Source: Planosporangium mesophilum (GTDB lineage Bacteria > Actinomycetota > Actinomycetes > Mycobacteriales > Micromonosporaceae). Taken from it: a stretch of 64,000 nt of DNA. The notes beneath the pieces were generated by a model. It was not told the origin of the DNA, ran no database searches, and saw nothing but the letters and a program-made list of their open reading frames with translations. Both the position numbers and the translations under genes were made by a program. Each line of letters opens with the position of its first letter. Within the stretch, counting starts at the first letter, position 1. The DNA lies in contig NZ_BOON01000043.1 in assembly GCF_016863255.1 (NCBI RefSeq), positions 1 through 64,000 of the forward strand, given 5' to 3'. Positions 8,231-17,662 of the stretch are shown here, in pieces.

Positions 8231-9501
8231 ACCGTGCCGCGGACCACGCCGTCCCGATGCCGGAAACGATGACCATGGACAGTACCGTCAGCACCTCCGT
8301 GTGCCCGGGTCCGGCGACGCACGTCGACAGTGACGATCCCGGGGAGCGGCCCGGTTCGGCCCGGCGGCAGCGCAGGCGAAGGGCCGTCCTGATCGGCCTG
8401 GCGGCAGCGGCGGTCATCACCGCGGCGGGTATCGGCGCGGCGGGTCTGGGCGGGTCCGGCTCTCCGCCCGCCGGTTCGGGTACGACCCGGACCGGCGGGA
8501 CCGTCCGCGTCGCCCGGACCACGTTGATCAACGCCACCACGGTGGACGGCACGCTGGACCACGGCCCGGAGATTCCGCTCGGCGTCAAGACGACCGGCAC
8601 GGTCACCTGGCTGCCGGCCGCGGGGACGGTCGTCAGGCGTGGTGAGCCCCTGCTGCGGATCGACGACCGGCCGGTGGTGCTGCTCTACGGTGACCTGCCG
8701 ATGTACCGGCGGCTGGCCGAGTCGGCGCCACCGGCCGCCGACTCGGCCCCCACGCCCGCCGCCACCGCTGAGCCGTTGCGGGGCCGGGACGTCAAGCAGT
8801 TCGAGACCAATCTGAAGGATCTGGGCTACGGCGGCTTCACCGTGGACGAGACCTACTCCAAACAGACCACCCAGGCGGTCAAGCGCTGGCAGAAGGACCT
8901 GGGCGTGCCGCAGACGGGCGCCATGGAGGTCAGCGACGTCGTCTACACGTCCGGCCCGGTCCGCATCGGGCGCACGCTGGTCCGGGTGGGCGCCCCGGCA
9001 ACGGGCGACCTGGTCGGCTACACAACCACGGACCGGATGGTGACCGTAAACGCACCGGTCGGTGAGGCGTCGTGGGCCAGCACCGGCACCGCCGTCGAGG
9101 TCGTCCTGCCCGACGGCCGGTCCGTCCCGGGCACCGTCGCCGGCGTGGGCGCCGACGCCTCGGCCCCGCCCAGCACCGGCGGCCAGACCGCCGGCGCCGA
9201 CGGATCGGCCAACCAGAACCCCACCGTGCCGGTACTGATCGAGATTCCGGACCAGAACGTCCTGGGCAACCTGAACAGCTCTCCGGTGAAGATCAGATAC
9301 GTCGTGGACAAACGCGAGAACGTCCTCGCGGTACCGGTCACCGCCCTCGTCGCCCTCGCCGAGGGTGGCTACGGGCTCGAGGTGGCCGACGGCGGATCCA
9401 GCCGCTTCGTCGCCGTTCAGACCGGTCTGTTCGCCGACGGCCAGGTCGAGGTCAGTGGCACCGACGTCCACGACGGCATGACGGTGAGGATTCCGCAGTG
9501 A
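8227..9501 (+). CDS. Membrane-fusion-type protein with peptidoglycan-binding domain
   Basis: A 424-residue protein: cytoplasmic Arg-rich start, one membrane segment at about 55-75 ([19 protein letters not shown]), then an extracytoplasmic part. Around residues 195-240 a PG_binding_1-like helical repeat is seen ([31 protein letters not shown]). The C-terminal half has beta-rich HlyD/MacA-like stretches ([18 protein letters not shown]). It overlaps the lipoprotein gene and the ATPase gene by 4 bases each. In the family this type of adaptor pairs with a MacB-like ATPase and permease for export or envelope functions. Confidence 0.8.
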   Translation: MNRAADHAVPMPETMTMDSTVSTSVCPGPATHVDSDDPGERPGSARRQRRRRAVLIGLAAAAVITAAGIGAAGLGGSGSPPAGSGTTRTGGTVRVARTTLINATTVDGTLDHGPEIPLGVKTTGTVTWLPAAGTVVRRGEPLLRIDDRPVVLLYGDLPMYRRLAESAPPAADSAPTPAATAEPLRGRDVKQFETNLKDLGYGGFTVDETYSKQTTQAVKRWQKDLGVPQTGAMEVSDVVYTSGPVRIGRTLVRVGAPATGDLVGYTTTDRMVTVNAPVGEASWASTGTAVEVVLPDGRSVPGTVAGVGADASAPPSTGGQTAGADGSANQNPTVPVLIEIPDQNVLGNLNSSPVKIRYVVDKRENVLAVPVTALVALAEGGYGLEVADGGSSRFVAVQTGLFADGQVEVSGTDVHDGMTVRIPQ

Positions 9502-10214
9502 CCGCGGTCGTCGAGCTCACCGGCGTGTCCAAGACCTACCCCGGCGGGGTCACCGCGGTGCGTAACGTCGATCTGCTCATCGGGTACGGCGAACTCGTCG
9601 GCATCGTCGGGCCGTCCGGGTCCGGAAAGTCGAGCGTGCTGCACCTCATGGGGACACTCGACCTGCCGTCGGCCGGCCGGGTTCGGGTGGACGGGTACGA
9701 CGTCGCCACGTTGTCCGATCGCGAGATCTCCGCCCTGCGCGCGCAGCGAATCGGATTCGTGTTCCAGCAGTTCCACCTGGCGACCGGGGTACCCGTACTG
9801 GACAACGTCGCGGACGGCCTGCTCTATGCGGGTGTCGGGCGGCGGCAACGCCGGCAGCGGGCACGGACCGCGCTGGACCGGGTCGGGCTCACGCACCGGC
9901 TCGACCATCTGCCGAACGAACTGTCGGGCGGCGAGCGGCAGCGCGTGGCCATCGCGCGGGCGGTGATCGGCGAGCCGGCGCTGCTGCTCGCCGACGAACC
10001 CACCGGCAATCTGGACACGGCTGCCGGGTCGGCGGTGCTGGCTCTGCTGGGCGAGTTGAACACAGCCGGCACCACCGTCGTCGTGATCACCCATGACCGC
10101 GACATCGCCGCTGCGTTGAACCGGCAGGTCGAGATGCGCGACGGGCAGGTCGTCGCCGACCGCGAGGCGGACGCGCCGCAGCGGATCGCCATGGTCGCAG
10201 GCGGGGCGCCGTGA
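9498..10214 (+). CDS. ABC transporter ATPase, MacB/LolD type
   Basis: A 238-residue ATPase with Walker [11 protein letters not shown]-loop FVFQQFHL, signature LSGGERQR, Walker [10 protein letters not shown] and switch His in VVITHD. Sequence is closest to the MacB/LolD/FtsE branch, which drives mechanotransmission rather than pore transport. The GTG start overlaps the adaptor stop. It should form a complex with the permease encoded next. Confidence 0.92.
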   Translation: MTAVVELTGVSKTYPGGVTAVRNVDLLIGYGELVGIVGPSGSGKSSVLHLMGTLDLPSAGRVRVDGYDVATLSDREISALRAQRIGFVFQQFHLATGVPVLDNVADGLLYAGVGRRQRRQRARTALDRVGLTHRLDHLPNELSGGERQRVAIARAVIGEPALLLADEPTGNLDTAAGSAVLALLGELNTAGTTVVVITHDRDIAAALNRQVEMRDGQVVADREADAPQRIAMVAGGAP

Positions 10215-11404
10215 GCGGACAACTGCGCGCAGCACGGCTGAGCCCGGCCGACGTGGTACGCCTCGGCGGTGCGGGGCTGCGCTCCCGCCCGCTGCGGGTC
10301 TTCCTGTCGGCCCTGGGGATCGCGATCGGCGTGGCCGCGATGACCGCCATCATCGGCATCTCGGTATCGAGCAAGGCCGAGGTCAACCGACGGCTCGACC
10401 GCCTGGGAACCAACCTGCTACGGGTGTCTCCCGGCCAGACCCTGCAGGGCGACAAGTCCCAACTGCCCAAGGAGTCGGGGGCAATGCTGTCGCGCATCGC
10501 CCCGGTGCGGTCGGTCACGGCCACCGGCGAGGTCAACGCCCACGTGTATCGCAACGACCACATACCCTCGGGCCGGACCGGCAGCATCGCCGTGCTGGCC
10601 GTCGACGACCGGCTGCTGCCCACGGTCGGCGGGAACGTCCACATCGGAGCGTGGTTCAACGCCGCGACGACGCACTACCCCACGGTCGTGCTCGGCGCCC
10701 AGGCGGCGGCACGACTGGACATACACACCCCGGGCGTACGCCTGTGGCTGGGCGGCAGGTGGGTCGCGCTGCTGGGCGTTCTCGATCCGGTGCCCCTGAC
10801 GCCCGAACTCGACGGCGCCGCGCTGGTCGGGTGGGACGCGGCGCAGACCTATCTTCGCTTCGACGGCCGTCCGTCGACGATCTACCTGCGGGCCGTCGAG
10901 AGCCGGGTAGCCGCCGTCCGTAACGTACTCGCCGCGACGGCGAATCCCCAGCGCCCCGGCGAGGTACAGATCTCCCGGCCGTCGGACGCGCTCGCCGCTC
11001 GTACCGCCGCCAACTCCACGCTGACCGGCCTGCTCCTCGGTCTCGGCGCGGTCGCCCTGCTCGTGGGCGGCGTCGGCATCGGCAACACGATGGTGATCTC
11101 GGTGCTGGAAAGACGGTCGGAGATCGGGCTGCGACGTTCGCTGGGCGCCACCCGGGGTCAGATCCGTGGCCAGTTCGTCACCGAGTCGCTGCTCCTGTCG
11201 ACTCTGGGCGGAGCCGGGGGCGTCGTCGCCGGCACGGCCATCACCGCGATCTACGCCTCCACCCAGCGGTGGCCGACCGTCGTGCCGTTGTGGGCCACAC
11301 TGGCCGGGCTGTCGGCCACCGTCGCCATCGGTGTCCTCGCCGGACTGTACCCGGCGGTGCGGGCGAGCCGCCTGGCACCGACCGAGGCGCTGTCGGCGGC
11401 GTAA
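10211..11404 (+). CDS. ABC transporter permease, MacB/FtsX type
   Basis: A 397-residue permease. One membrane segment near the N-terminus ([19 protein letters not shown]), a large extracytoplasmic MacB-type domain, then three membrane segments in the last 130 residues. The FtsX-family motif [19 protein letters not shown] lies between TM2 and TM3. GTG start inside the ATPase stop. Together with the three upstream genes it makes one export or envelope-stress operon; the substrate is unknown. Confidence 0.9.
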   Translation: MSGQLRAARLSPADVVRLGGAGLRSRPLRVFLSALGIAIGVAAMTAIIGISVSSKAEVNRRLDRLGTNLLRVSPGQTLQGDKSQLPKESGAMLSRIAPVRSVTATGEVNAHVYRNDHIPSGRTGSIAVLAVDDRLLPTVGGNVHIGAWFNAATTHYPTVVLGAQAAARLDIHTPGVRLWLGGRWVALLGVLDPVPLTPELDGAALVGWDAAQTYLRFDGRPSTIYLRAVESRVAAVRNVLAATANPQRPGEVQISRPSDALAARTAANSTLTGLLLGLGAVALLVGGVGIGNTMVISVLERRSEIGLRRSLGATRGQIRGQFVTESLLLSTLGGAGGVVAGTAITAIYASTQRWPTVVPLWATLAGLSATVAIGVLAGLYPAVRASRLAPTEALSAA

Positions 11405-11456
11405 CGGCCGACCGGGCCTGTGACCGCCAGCGGCGGCCTCCGGATGACGCGACGTC

Positions 11457-13100
11457 TCACCCGGCAGCAGCCTGGCTGGGCAGCGGCAGCCTGATGGTGA
11501 AGGCGGTACCGACGCCGACGGTGCTCGCCACGTCGATCGTTCCGGCGTGGTCGGTGACGATCTGGCGGGCGATGGCCAGCCCGAGACCGCTGCCGCCGGT
11601 GGTGCGGCCACGGGCCGCGTCGGCGCGCCAGAACCGGTCGAAGAGGTGGGGAAGGTCATCAGCCGGGATACCGGTACCGGTGTCGCGGACCCGGATCACC
11701 ACGGCCTCCTTGTCCTGGGACAGGTGCACCTCGACCCGGCCGCCGGGCGAGGTCGCCCGGACGGCGTTCGTGATCAGGTTGCCGACCACCTGGCGCAGCC
11801 GGTCCGGATCGGCGTCGACCCGTGGCTGCGCCTGTGCCCACAGGCCCAGGCCGACGCCGACGGACTCCGCCGCCCCGCGGTGCGTGGTCACACAGGTCGC
11901 CAGCAGATCGTCCAGGTCCACTTCGGTACGGTGGTACGTCAGCGCGCCGGTCTCCGCCAACGCCAGGTCCTGCAGGTCCTCGACGATCCGCTGCTGCAGC
12001 AGCACCTCCTCGTGAAGCGAGCTCACCAGCTGCGGGGTGGGCTCGACGACGCCGTCCCGTAGCGCTTCGAGGTAGCCACGCAGGTTGGCCAGCGGGGTCC
12101 GCAGCTCGTGCGCGATGTCCGCGGTCAACCGCCGCTGACGCTCCTCGCTGGCCTGAAGCGAATCGGCCATCCGGTTGAACGCTCGGCCCAGTTGCGCGAT
12201 CTCGTCCCGGCCGGAGACCGGCACCCGCCGACCGAGCTCACCGGCCCCCACCCGGCCGGAAGCATCGATCAAGGCCCGGACCGGACGCAGCACACCACGG
12301 CTCAGCAGCAGCGCACCCACGATCGCGGCCACGGCAACGGCCAGCGCGACGAGCAGCGTCGGCGCGAGGCGCAGGCTACGTACGGTGTCGCCGACCGCAC
12401 CGAGGTAAACCTGCAGCGGCGGCGGCGCGACACCGGCGACGCGATCGGCGAAGGCCCGGGCAAGACACTGCCGCACGCCGTCGGGCGCCTTCTCCACGCA
12501 GCCCAACACCTCGCTGTTGTCGTCACGGGCCTCGGCTTCCGGTGGCGGCTGCTGCGGGCATTCCCGCGCGGCGCTCGTACTGTTGCCGGCGACTGTGAAC
12601 GTCGGCACTCCGTCGGCACGCGGGCTGGCGGTGACCGGGATGCCGGCCCGGGTCAGGCACGCGGCGTACGGCGCGCCGGTGCGGTACTCGTGGATCGCGC
12701 CGATGGTCAGCCGGGCCAGGGCGGTCGGCGTACCGGACTCCGGAAGCCTCAACGTGGGCCGGGCGTCGACGAGTACCGGCACGCCGACGACCTGGCGGGC
12801 GGCCCGGCCGGACAGGAGGTCGGAGTCGGCCAGCAGCACCCCGGTGTCGGTGACGACCCGGATCCGCTGCCCGGTACGGCTGGCCAGGCCGGCGACGGTG
12901 TGCTCCAGCCCCGCCCAGGTGGCGTGGCTCTGGCCGTACGCCCGTAGCTCGGCGGTGATCGCCGCGGTCTCCTCCTGTCCTGCGGCGACCGACTCGCGGA
13001 CCTGGCGCGACACCTGGCGCAGGGTCAGCCAGGCGGTGGCGCTGGTGGCGGCCACCGCCACCAGCATGATGAGAGCCAGCGCCCGCAGCCGGAAGCTCAC
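11457..13100 (-). CDS. Sensor histidine kinase of two-component system
   Basis: A 547-residue kinase. Membrane segment at 8-27, extracytoplasmic sensor domain of about 210 residues with several Cys (C148, C181, C201, C212), second membrane segment at about 248-267, HAMP linker, HisKA box with H331 in ADIAHELRTPLANL, and an ATPase domain with DTGTGIP and GGSGLGLAI. Its GTG start overlaps the regulator stop, so the two are coupled. It converges on the ABC operon, ending 52 bp from it; such pairs in actinomycetes often control the neighbouring MacB-like transporter. Confidence 0.93.
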   Translation of the reverse strand: MSFRLRALALIMLVAVAATSATAWLTLRQVSRQVRESVAAGQEETAAITAELRAYGQSHATWAGLEHTVAGLASRTGQRIRVVTDTGVLLADSDLLSGRAARQVVGVPVLVDARPTLRLPESGTPTALARLTIGAIHEYRTGAPYAACLTRAGIPVTASPRADGVPTFTVAGNSTSAARECPQQPPPEAEARDDNSEVLGCVEKAPDGVRQCLARAFADRVAGVAPPPLQVYLGAVGDTVRSLRLAPTLLVALAVAVAAIVGALLLSRGVLRPVRALIDASGRVGAGELGRRVPVSGRDEIAQLGRAFNRMADSLQASEERQRRLTADIAHELRTPLANLRGYLEALRDGVVEPTPQLVSSLHEEVLLQQRIVEDLQDLALAETGALTYHRTEVDLDDLLATCVTTHRGAAESVGVGLGLWAQAQPRVDADPDRLRQVVGNLITNAVRATSPGGRVEVHLSQDKEAVVIRVRDTGTGIPADDLPHLFDRFWRADAARGRTTGGSGLGLAIARQIVTDHAGTIDVASTVGVGTAFTIRLPLPSQAAAG

Positions 13101-13786
13101 GCCGGTGGCTCCGCCAGCCGGTAACCGCGCCCGTGCACGGTCTCCAGGTACCGGGGTCTGGAGGGCTCCTCTTCCAGCTTTCGCCGCAGGTTCATGATGT
13201 GCGCGTCGACGGTCCGCGCGAGGACGTCGCTGTCGTAGGCGAAGGCCCGGTCGATGATCTCGGTCCGGGTGAAGACCCGGCCGGGCTCCCCCGCGAGCAC
13301 CTCCAGGATGCCGAACTCCTTGGCCGTGACCGGCACCGGCCTACCGGCGACCCGCACCTCGAAACGGGCGGTGTCGACCTCGACGTCTCCGACGGTCAGC
13401 ACCGTGGGCTTGGCCGGGACCACCTTCGCCCGCCGCAGCAGCGCCCTGACCCGGGCGGTCAACTCCCGTGGGCTGTACGGCTTGGTGAGGTAGTCGTCCG
13501 CACCGAGGTCCAGGCCCAGCAACATGTCGTTCTCGGTCGCCCGGGCGGTCAGCAACAGGATCGGGACATCCGAATCCGCCCGCAGAATTCGGCAGACGTC
13601 CAAGCCGTCGACCACCGGCATCATCACGTCGAGGACGATCAGGTGCGGACTCGACGCGCGCGCCTGTTCGATGGCCGAACGTCCGTCGGAGACGACCTGG
13701 ACACCGTGACCCTCCCGCTCGAGATAGATCCGGATCAGCTGCGCCTGCTTGGGGTCGTCCTCGGCGACGAGGATACGAACGGCCAA
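13097..13786 (-). CDS. OmpR-family response regulator
   Basis: A 229-residue regulator with receiver (EDD at 9-11, phospho-acceptor D53 in VLDVMMP, K of TKPYS) and a C-terminal winged helix (FTRTEIIDRAF, VDAHIMNLRRKLE, GRGYRLAEP). TTG start at 13786 is supported by GAGGAG six bases upstream. First gene of the regulator-kinase operon. Candidate target: the 11-bp-period repeat at 7463-7490. Confidence 0.93.
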   Translation of the reverse strand: MAVRILVAEDDPKQAQLIRIYLEREGHGVQVVSDGRSAIEQARASSPHLIVLDVMMPVVDGLDVCRILRADSDVPILLLTARATENDMLLGLDLGADDYLTKPYSPRELTARVRALLRRAKVVPAKPTVLTVGDVEVDTARFEVRVAGRPVPVTAKEFGILEVLAGEPGRVFTRTEIIDRAFAYDSDVLARTVDAHIMNLRRKLEEEPSRPRYLETVHGRGYRLAEPPA

Positions 13787-13945
13787 CGAAACTCCTCGAC
13801 GACATCGACGGCGAGACGGTGACGTTCCTGTCGGCCACGATAGCGGTCGGCCGCACCTCGCCGGACCGAACGACCGTCGGTGCGGGCCGGGCGCCGCGAG
13901 CGACCTCAGGCCGTCCGATCCGGACAGCCGGCATGGCCGTCGGGC

Positions 13946-14131
13946 CGCTGGCTCGGGTCGATCCTCGGCATCGGCTTCGCGCCGTGGAGCGGCGGTATCC
14001 TCCAGTTCATCAACTCGTGCGGGCTGACCACCTTCGTCGAGCGGGCCGACTACCTGGCCGACACGTACGGCGAGCGGTTCCGCCCGCCGGCGCTGCTGCG
14101 CGAGCTGGCCGTTCGCGGCGAGCAGTTCTGA
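13946..14131 (+). pseudogene. 3-hydroxyacyl-CoA dehydrogenase (FadB-type) C-terminal remnant
   Basis: The frame reads LGSILGIGFAPWSGGILQ, FINSCGLTTFVERADYLA and YGERFRPPALLRELAVRGE, the conserved C-terminus of the bifunctional hydratase/dehydrogenase of fatty acid oxidation. Everything before it, including the NAD-binding domain, is missing. The stop lies 14 bp before the F420 oxidoreductase start, so the two were probably once an operon. Confidence 0.7.
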
Positions 14132-14145
14132 GGAGGGGCTGGGAG

Positions 14146-15171
14146 ATGAAGCTGGGCTACCACGTCGGGTACTGGTCGACCGGAGCGCCGGCCGGCGTCG
14201 TGGAGACGATCGCCGAGGCCGAGCGGCTCGGCTTCGACTCGATCTGGACCGCCGAGGCGTACGGGTCGGACTGCCTGACCCCGCTGGCCTGGTGGGGTTC
14301 GGCCACGAGCCGGGTCAAGCTGGGTACGAACATCCTCCAGATGTCGGCCCGGACCCCGACCGCCACCGCGATGGCTGCCATGACCCTGGACCACCTGTCC
14401 GGCGGCCGGTTCGTCCTCGGGCTCGGCGCGTCGGGACCGCAGGTCGTCGAGGGCTGGTACGGCCAGCCGTACCCCCGCCCGCTGGCCCGCACCCGTGAGT
14501 ACATCGAGATCGTGCGGGCGGTCGTCGCCCGGCAGGCGCCGGTCGAGTACGGCGGGCAGTTCTTCCAGCTTCCGTACCAGGGCGGCACCGGGCTGGGTAA
14601 GCCGCTCAAGAGCACGGTGCACCCGCTCAGGACCGAGATTCCCATCTACCTGGCTGCCGAGGGGCCGAAGAACGTCGCGCTCGCCGCCGAGGTAGCCGAC
14701 GGGTGGCTGCCGCTGTTCTTCTCGCCGAAGGCCGACGGGTTCTACCGCAGCGCCCTGGCCGAGGGCTTCGCCCGGCCGTCCGCCCGCCGTACGCCCGACG
14801 ACTTCGAGGTCGCCGCGTCCGTACCGGTCGTGGTGGACGACGACGTCGAGCGGGCCGCCGACCGCATCCGTCCGCACCTCGCCCTGTACGTGGGGGGCAT
14901 GGGCGCGAAGAACGTCAACTTCCACCGCGAGGCGATCGCCCGCCTCGGCTACGAGGACGTCTGCGAGACCATCCAGGAGCTGTACGCGTCCGGGCGCAAG
15001 CAGGAGGCGGCCGCGGCGGTCCCCACCGCGATGGTCGAGGACCTCGCACTGGTCGGCCCGGTCGCGAAGATCAAGGACGAGCTGTCGAAGTGGGAGGAGA
15101 GCGTGGTCACCACCCTGCTCGTACAGGGTGACCCGGGTACCCTCCGCGCGATCGCCGAGGCCGCGGGGTAG
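14146..15171 (+). CDS. LLM-class F420-dependent oxidoreductase
   Basis: A 341-residue luciferase-like TIM-barrel protein. Start MKLGYHVGYWSTG follows AGGAGG (14131-14136). Family signs: AERLGFDSIWTAEAYG, VKLGTNILQMSARTP, LDHLSGGRFVLGLGASGPQV and VADGWLP. This subgroup uses reduced coenzyme F420 for hydride transfer, and many members are linked to lipid or acyl-CoA metabolism. A remnant of a fatty-acid oxidation gene sits directly upstream, which agrees with a lipid role, but the substrate is unknown. Confidence 0.88.
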   Translation: MKLGYHVGYWSTGAPAGVVETIAEAERLGFDSIWTAEAYGSDCLTPLAWWGSATSRVKLGTNILQMSARTPTATAMAAMTLDHLSGGRFVLGLGASGPQVVEGWYGQPYPRPLARTREYIEIVRAVVARQAPVEYGGQFFQLPYQGGTGLGKPLKSTVHPLRTEIPIYLAAEGPKNVALAAEVADGWLPLFFSPKADGFYRSALAEGFARPSARRTPDDFEVAASVPVVVDDDVERAADRIRPHLALYVGGMGAKNVNFHREAIARLGYEDVCETIQELYASGRKQEAAAAVPTAMVEDLALVGPVAKIKDELSKWEESVVTTLLVQGDPGTLRAIAEAAG

Positions 15172-15176
15172 CGCGG

Positions 15177-17567
15177 TCAGGCGGCGATGGCGCCGATGGT
15201 GGTGGTGTCGAACCTGCCGCCGGTCTTCGCCAGCAGGGTGCCGAGCTCGTCCGCGGCGATGGGCCGGGAGAAGAAGTACCCCTGCGCCAGGGTGCAGTGC
15301 ATCTGGAGCAGCCGGGACGCCTGTGCCGGCGTCTCGACCGCCTCGGCCACGGTACGCAGGCCGAGGCTGCGACCCAGCTGGACGATCGCGCGCAGGAACG
15401 CCGCCGGGTCACCGCCCCGGGCGGAGCCCTGGACGAACGCGCGGTCGATCTTGAGGACGTCCACCGGCAGCGTGCGCAGGTACGCCAGCGAGGAGTAACC
15501 GGTACCGAAGTCGTCGACCGCGATCCGTACGCCGTGCTCGCGCAGCCGGTCGAGCACCGCCAGTACCGCCGCCGCCTCCGGCCCGTCGTTGACCACCAGC
15601 ACGGACTCGGTGATCTCCACGACCAGGGCGGCGCCGGGCAGCCGCTGCGCGGCAAGCTCGTCCAGGATCAGCTGGGCGATGCCTGGCTCCCGAAGCTGCC
15701 GGGCGGAGACGTTGACCCCGACGGACATCCCGTACCGCTGGTGCCACATCCGCGCGTCGCGGAGCGCCCGCCGCAGCACCCAGGCTCCCAGCGGGCCGAT
15801 CAGCCCGGACTCCTCGGCCACCGGGATGAACTCGACCGGCGAGATCGGCGGCTGCCCCGGCGGCACCCAGCGCACCAGGGCCTCCACCGCCGTGATCCGA
15901 CCGGTGGTGAGCTCGACCACCGGCTGGTAATGCACGGTCAGCTCCTCGGCTGCCAGCGCCCGGCGCAGGTCGGTGATCAGCCGGGTCCGCCGGTCCCGGT
16001 CAGCGGCCAGGGCCGACGTGTACTCCTGTACCCGGTTCTTGCCCGCGGCCTTCGCGGCGTACAACGCCAGGTCTGCCCGGCGCAGCGCCTCCCCCTGCGG
16101 GAGCGGGGCGTCGGCGAGCAGCATGCCCACGCTGGCGGTCAGCTCGCTCTGCCGGTCGCCGGACACGAACGGCTCCCGCAGGGAGTCGACCATCGCGTCC
16201 GCCACGGCCCGGGCACCCGCCGGCTCCAGCAGTACCGCGAACTCGTCGCCGCCCAGGCGCACCAGCACACCGTCGGTGACCGTCGCCCGCAGCCGCTGGG
16301 CCACCTCGACCAGGAGCTCGTCGCCGGCCGGATGCCCGTACGCGTCGTTGATGTCCTTGAACCCGTCGAGGTCCAGCAGCAGCAGCCCGTACGGGCCGGT
16401 CACCGCGTCGAGACGTTCGTGCAGCAGCGCCCGGTTGCCCAGCCCGGTGAGGCTGTCGTGCAGGGCGCGGTACGTCAGCTCCTCGCGCAGCGCCTGCTGC
16501 TCGCTCAGCGCCGTGCTCAGCGCGAGGGCGTGCTCGTCGAGCTGGTTCGCGCGCCGGTGCGCCACCCGGGCGAGCAGCCCCAGCCGTACCACCAGCAGCA
16601 CCGCGGTGGTGGCCGCGAACACCGACGGCATGACCAGGTCCTGGGCGGGGCTTTCTCCGCCACGCGCCACCACGATGCCGATCGCGACGGCCGGCGCGAC
16701 GAGCGCGAGCAGGGCGTAGAGCGCGATCCGCAGCGGCGACGCGATCGCCTGGCTGCGCTCGACCGCCCCGGCCGATCTGGCCATCGACGGGTGCAGCGCC
16801 GCCGCGCCGAGCAGCAGGTACGTGAGGACCCACAGCGGCGCGGCGAAGTTGCTGTCCACGCCGGTCGCATCGGCCGCCGTCAGGATGTAGCCGACGCAAT
16901 CGGCGATGAGCAGGGTGAACGCCGCGGTCACCAGCAGCAGGTACGACACCGTGCGGACCCGGGCACTGAACAGCAGTCGCACCGCCATCGCGACCACGAA
17001 CAGGTCCATCACGGGGTAGATCAGGTAGCCGGGCGTCTGGTGTCCGATCGCCGCCTTCGACATCAGCGGGAACATGACGAATGTCCAGCTCAGGGCCAGC
17101 AGTCCGGAGACGACCAGCCCCGCGTCGACCACGCTCTCGTAGCCCGACCGGCGGCGGTCGCGGCGTACCCAGGTGATCAGACCGGCGATGAACAACGGGT
17201 AGGCACTGGCGAACAGGACGTCCCCGAGGGACCCGGGTCTGAGCCGGCCGGTCAGCGCCATTTCGACCACCCACCAGATCGATGCGGCGAGGGAAGCCGC
17301 CACGCCGGCGACGAACAGCCACCAGGGCCGGGCAGCGGTGGGGCGGTGCCGGCGGACTCCGATGACCAGCGCGGCAAGGGCCGACAGGCCCGTGAACCCG
17401 TACAGGCCTTGACGCCCGACGGCCGGGACCGTGGGAGCGACGGCCATGACGGCGAGGCCGACCAGCAGGTACCAGCGCCACCACGCGCGCCACTGCCCGC
17501 CCGTCACCCGGTCGCGCCGCAGTGCGGCGGGTCGGACGCCCGGCTCGCCAACCGTTGACTCCCCCAC
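15177..17567 (-). CDS. Membrane GGDEF-EAL protein (c-di-GMP turnover)
   Basis: About 796 residues: eight or nine membrane segments in the first 330, then a GGDEF domain (about 367-522) with intact RLGGDEF and a D-rich site (LLLDLDGFKDIND), then an EAL domain (about 530-785) with AVEALVRW, DDFGTGYSSL and KIDRAFV. Both synthase and phosphodiesterase motifs look intact. The start is uncertain: GTG 17567 is chosen because longer versions would overlap the upstream GTPase gene; GTG 17507 is an alternative. It lies 95 bp after the dynamin-like gene on the same strand and may share its transcript. Confidence 0.88.
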   Translation of the reverse strand: MGESTVGEPGVRPAALRRDRVTGGQWRAWWRWYLLVGLAVMAVAPTVPAVGRQGLYGFTGLSALAALVIGVRRHRPTAARPWWLFVAGVAASLAASIWWVVEMALTGRLRPGSLGDVLFASAYPLFIAGLITWVRRDRRRSGYESVVDAGLVVSGLLALSWTFVMFPLMSKAAIGHQTPGYLIYPVMDLFVVAMAVRLLFSARVRTVSYLLLVTAAFTLLIADCVGYILTAADATGVDSNFAAPLWVLTYLLLGAAALHPSMARSAGAVERSQAIASPLRIALYALLALVAPAVAIGIVVARGGESPAQDLVMPSVFAATTAVLLVVRLGLLARVAHRRANQLDEHALALSTALSEQQALREELTYRALHDSLTGLGNRALLHERLDAVTGPYGLLLLDLDGFKDINDAYGHPAGDELLVEVAQRLRATVTDGVLVRLGGDEFAVLLEPAGARAVADAMVDSLREPFVSGDRQSELTASVGMLLADAPLPQGEALRRADLALYAAKAAGKNRVQEYTSALAADRDRRTRLITDLRRALAAEELTVHYQPVVELTTGRITAVEALVRWVPPGQPPISPVEFIPVAEESGLIGPLGAWVLRRALRDARMWHQRYGMSVGVNVSARQLREPGIAQLILDELAAQRLPGAALVVEITESVLVVNDGPEAAAVLAVLDRLREHGVRIAVDDFGTGYSSLAYLRTLPVDVLKIDRAFVQGSARGGDPAAFLRAIVQLGRSLGLRTVAEAVETPAQASRLLQMHCTLAQGYFFSRPIAADELGTLLAKTGGRFDTTTIGAIAA

Positions 17568-17662
17568 CCGACCATGTCTACGGACCCACGGTTGCCTTTC
17601 CGGTTGCGGCACGGTGGCAGGCTCGGTTGCTGCCGCCGGGGCGCCGACCGGATGGGACCGGC

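Noticed and set aside
13819-14145. N-terminal extension of the F420 oxidoreductase
   Set aside because: The added residues have no family pattern; the ATG at 14146 has AGGAGG and starts the barrel.
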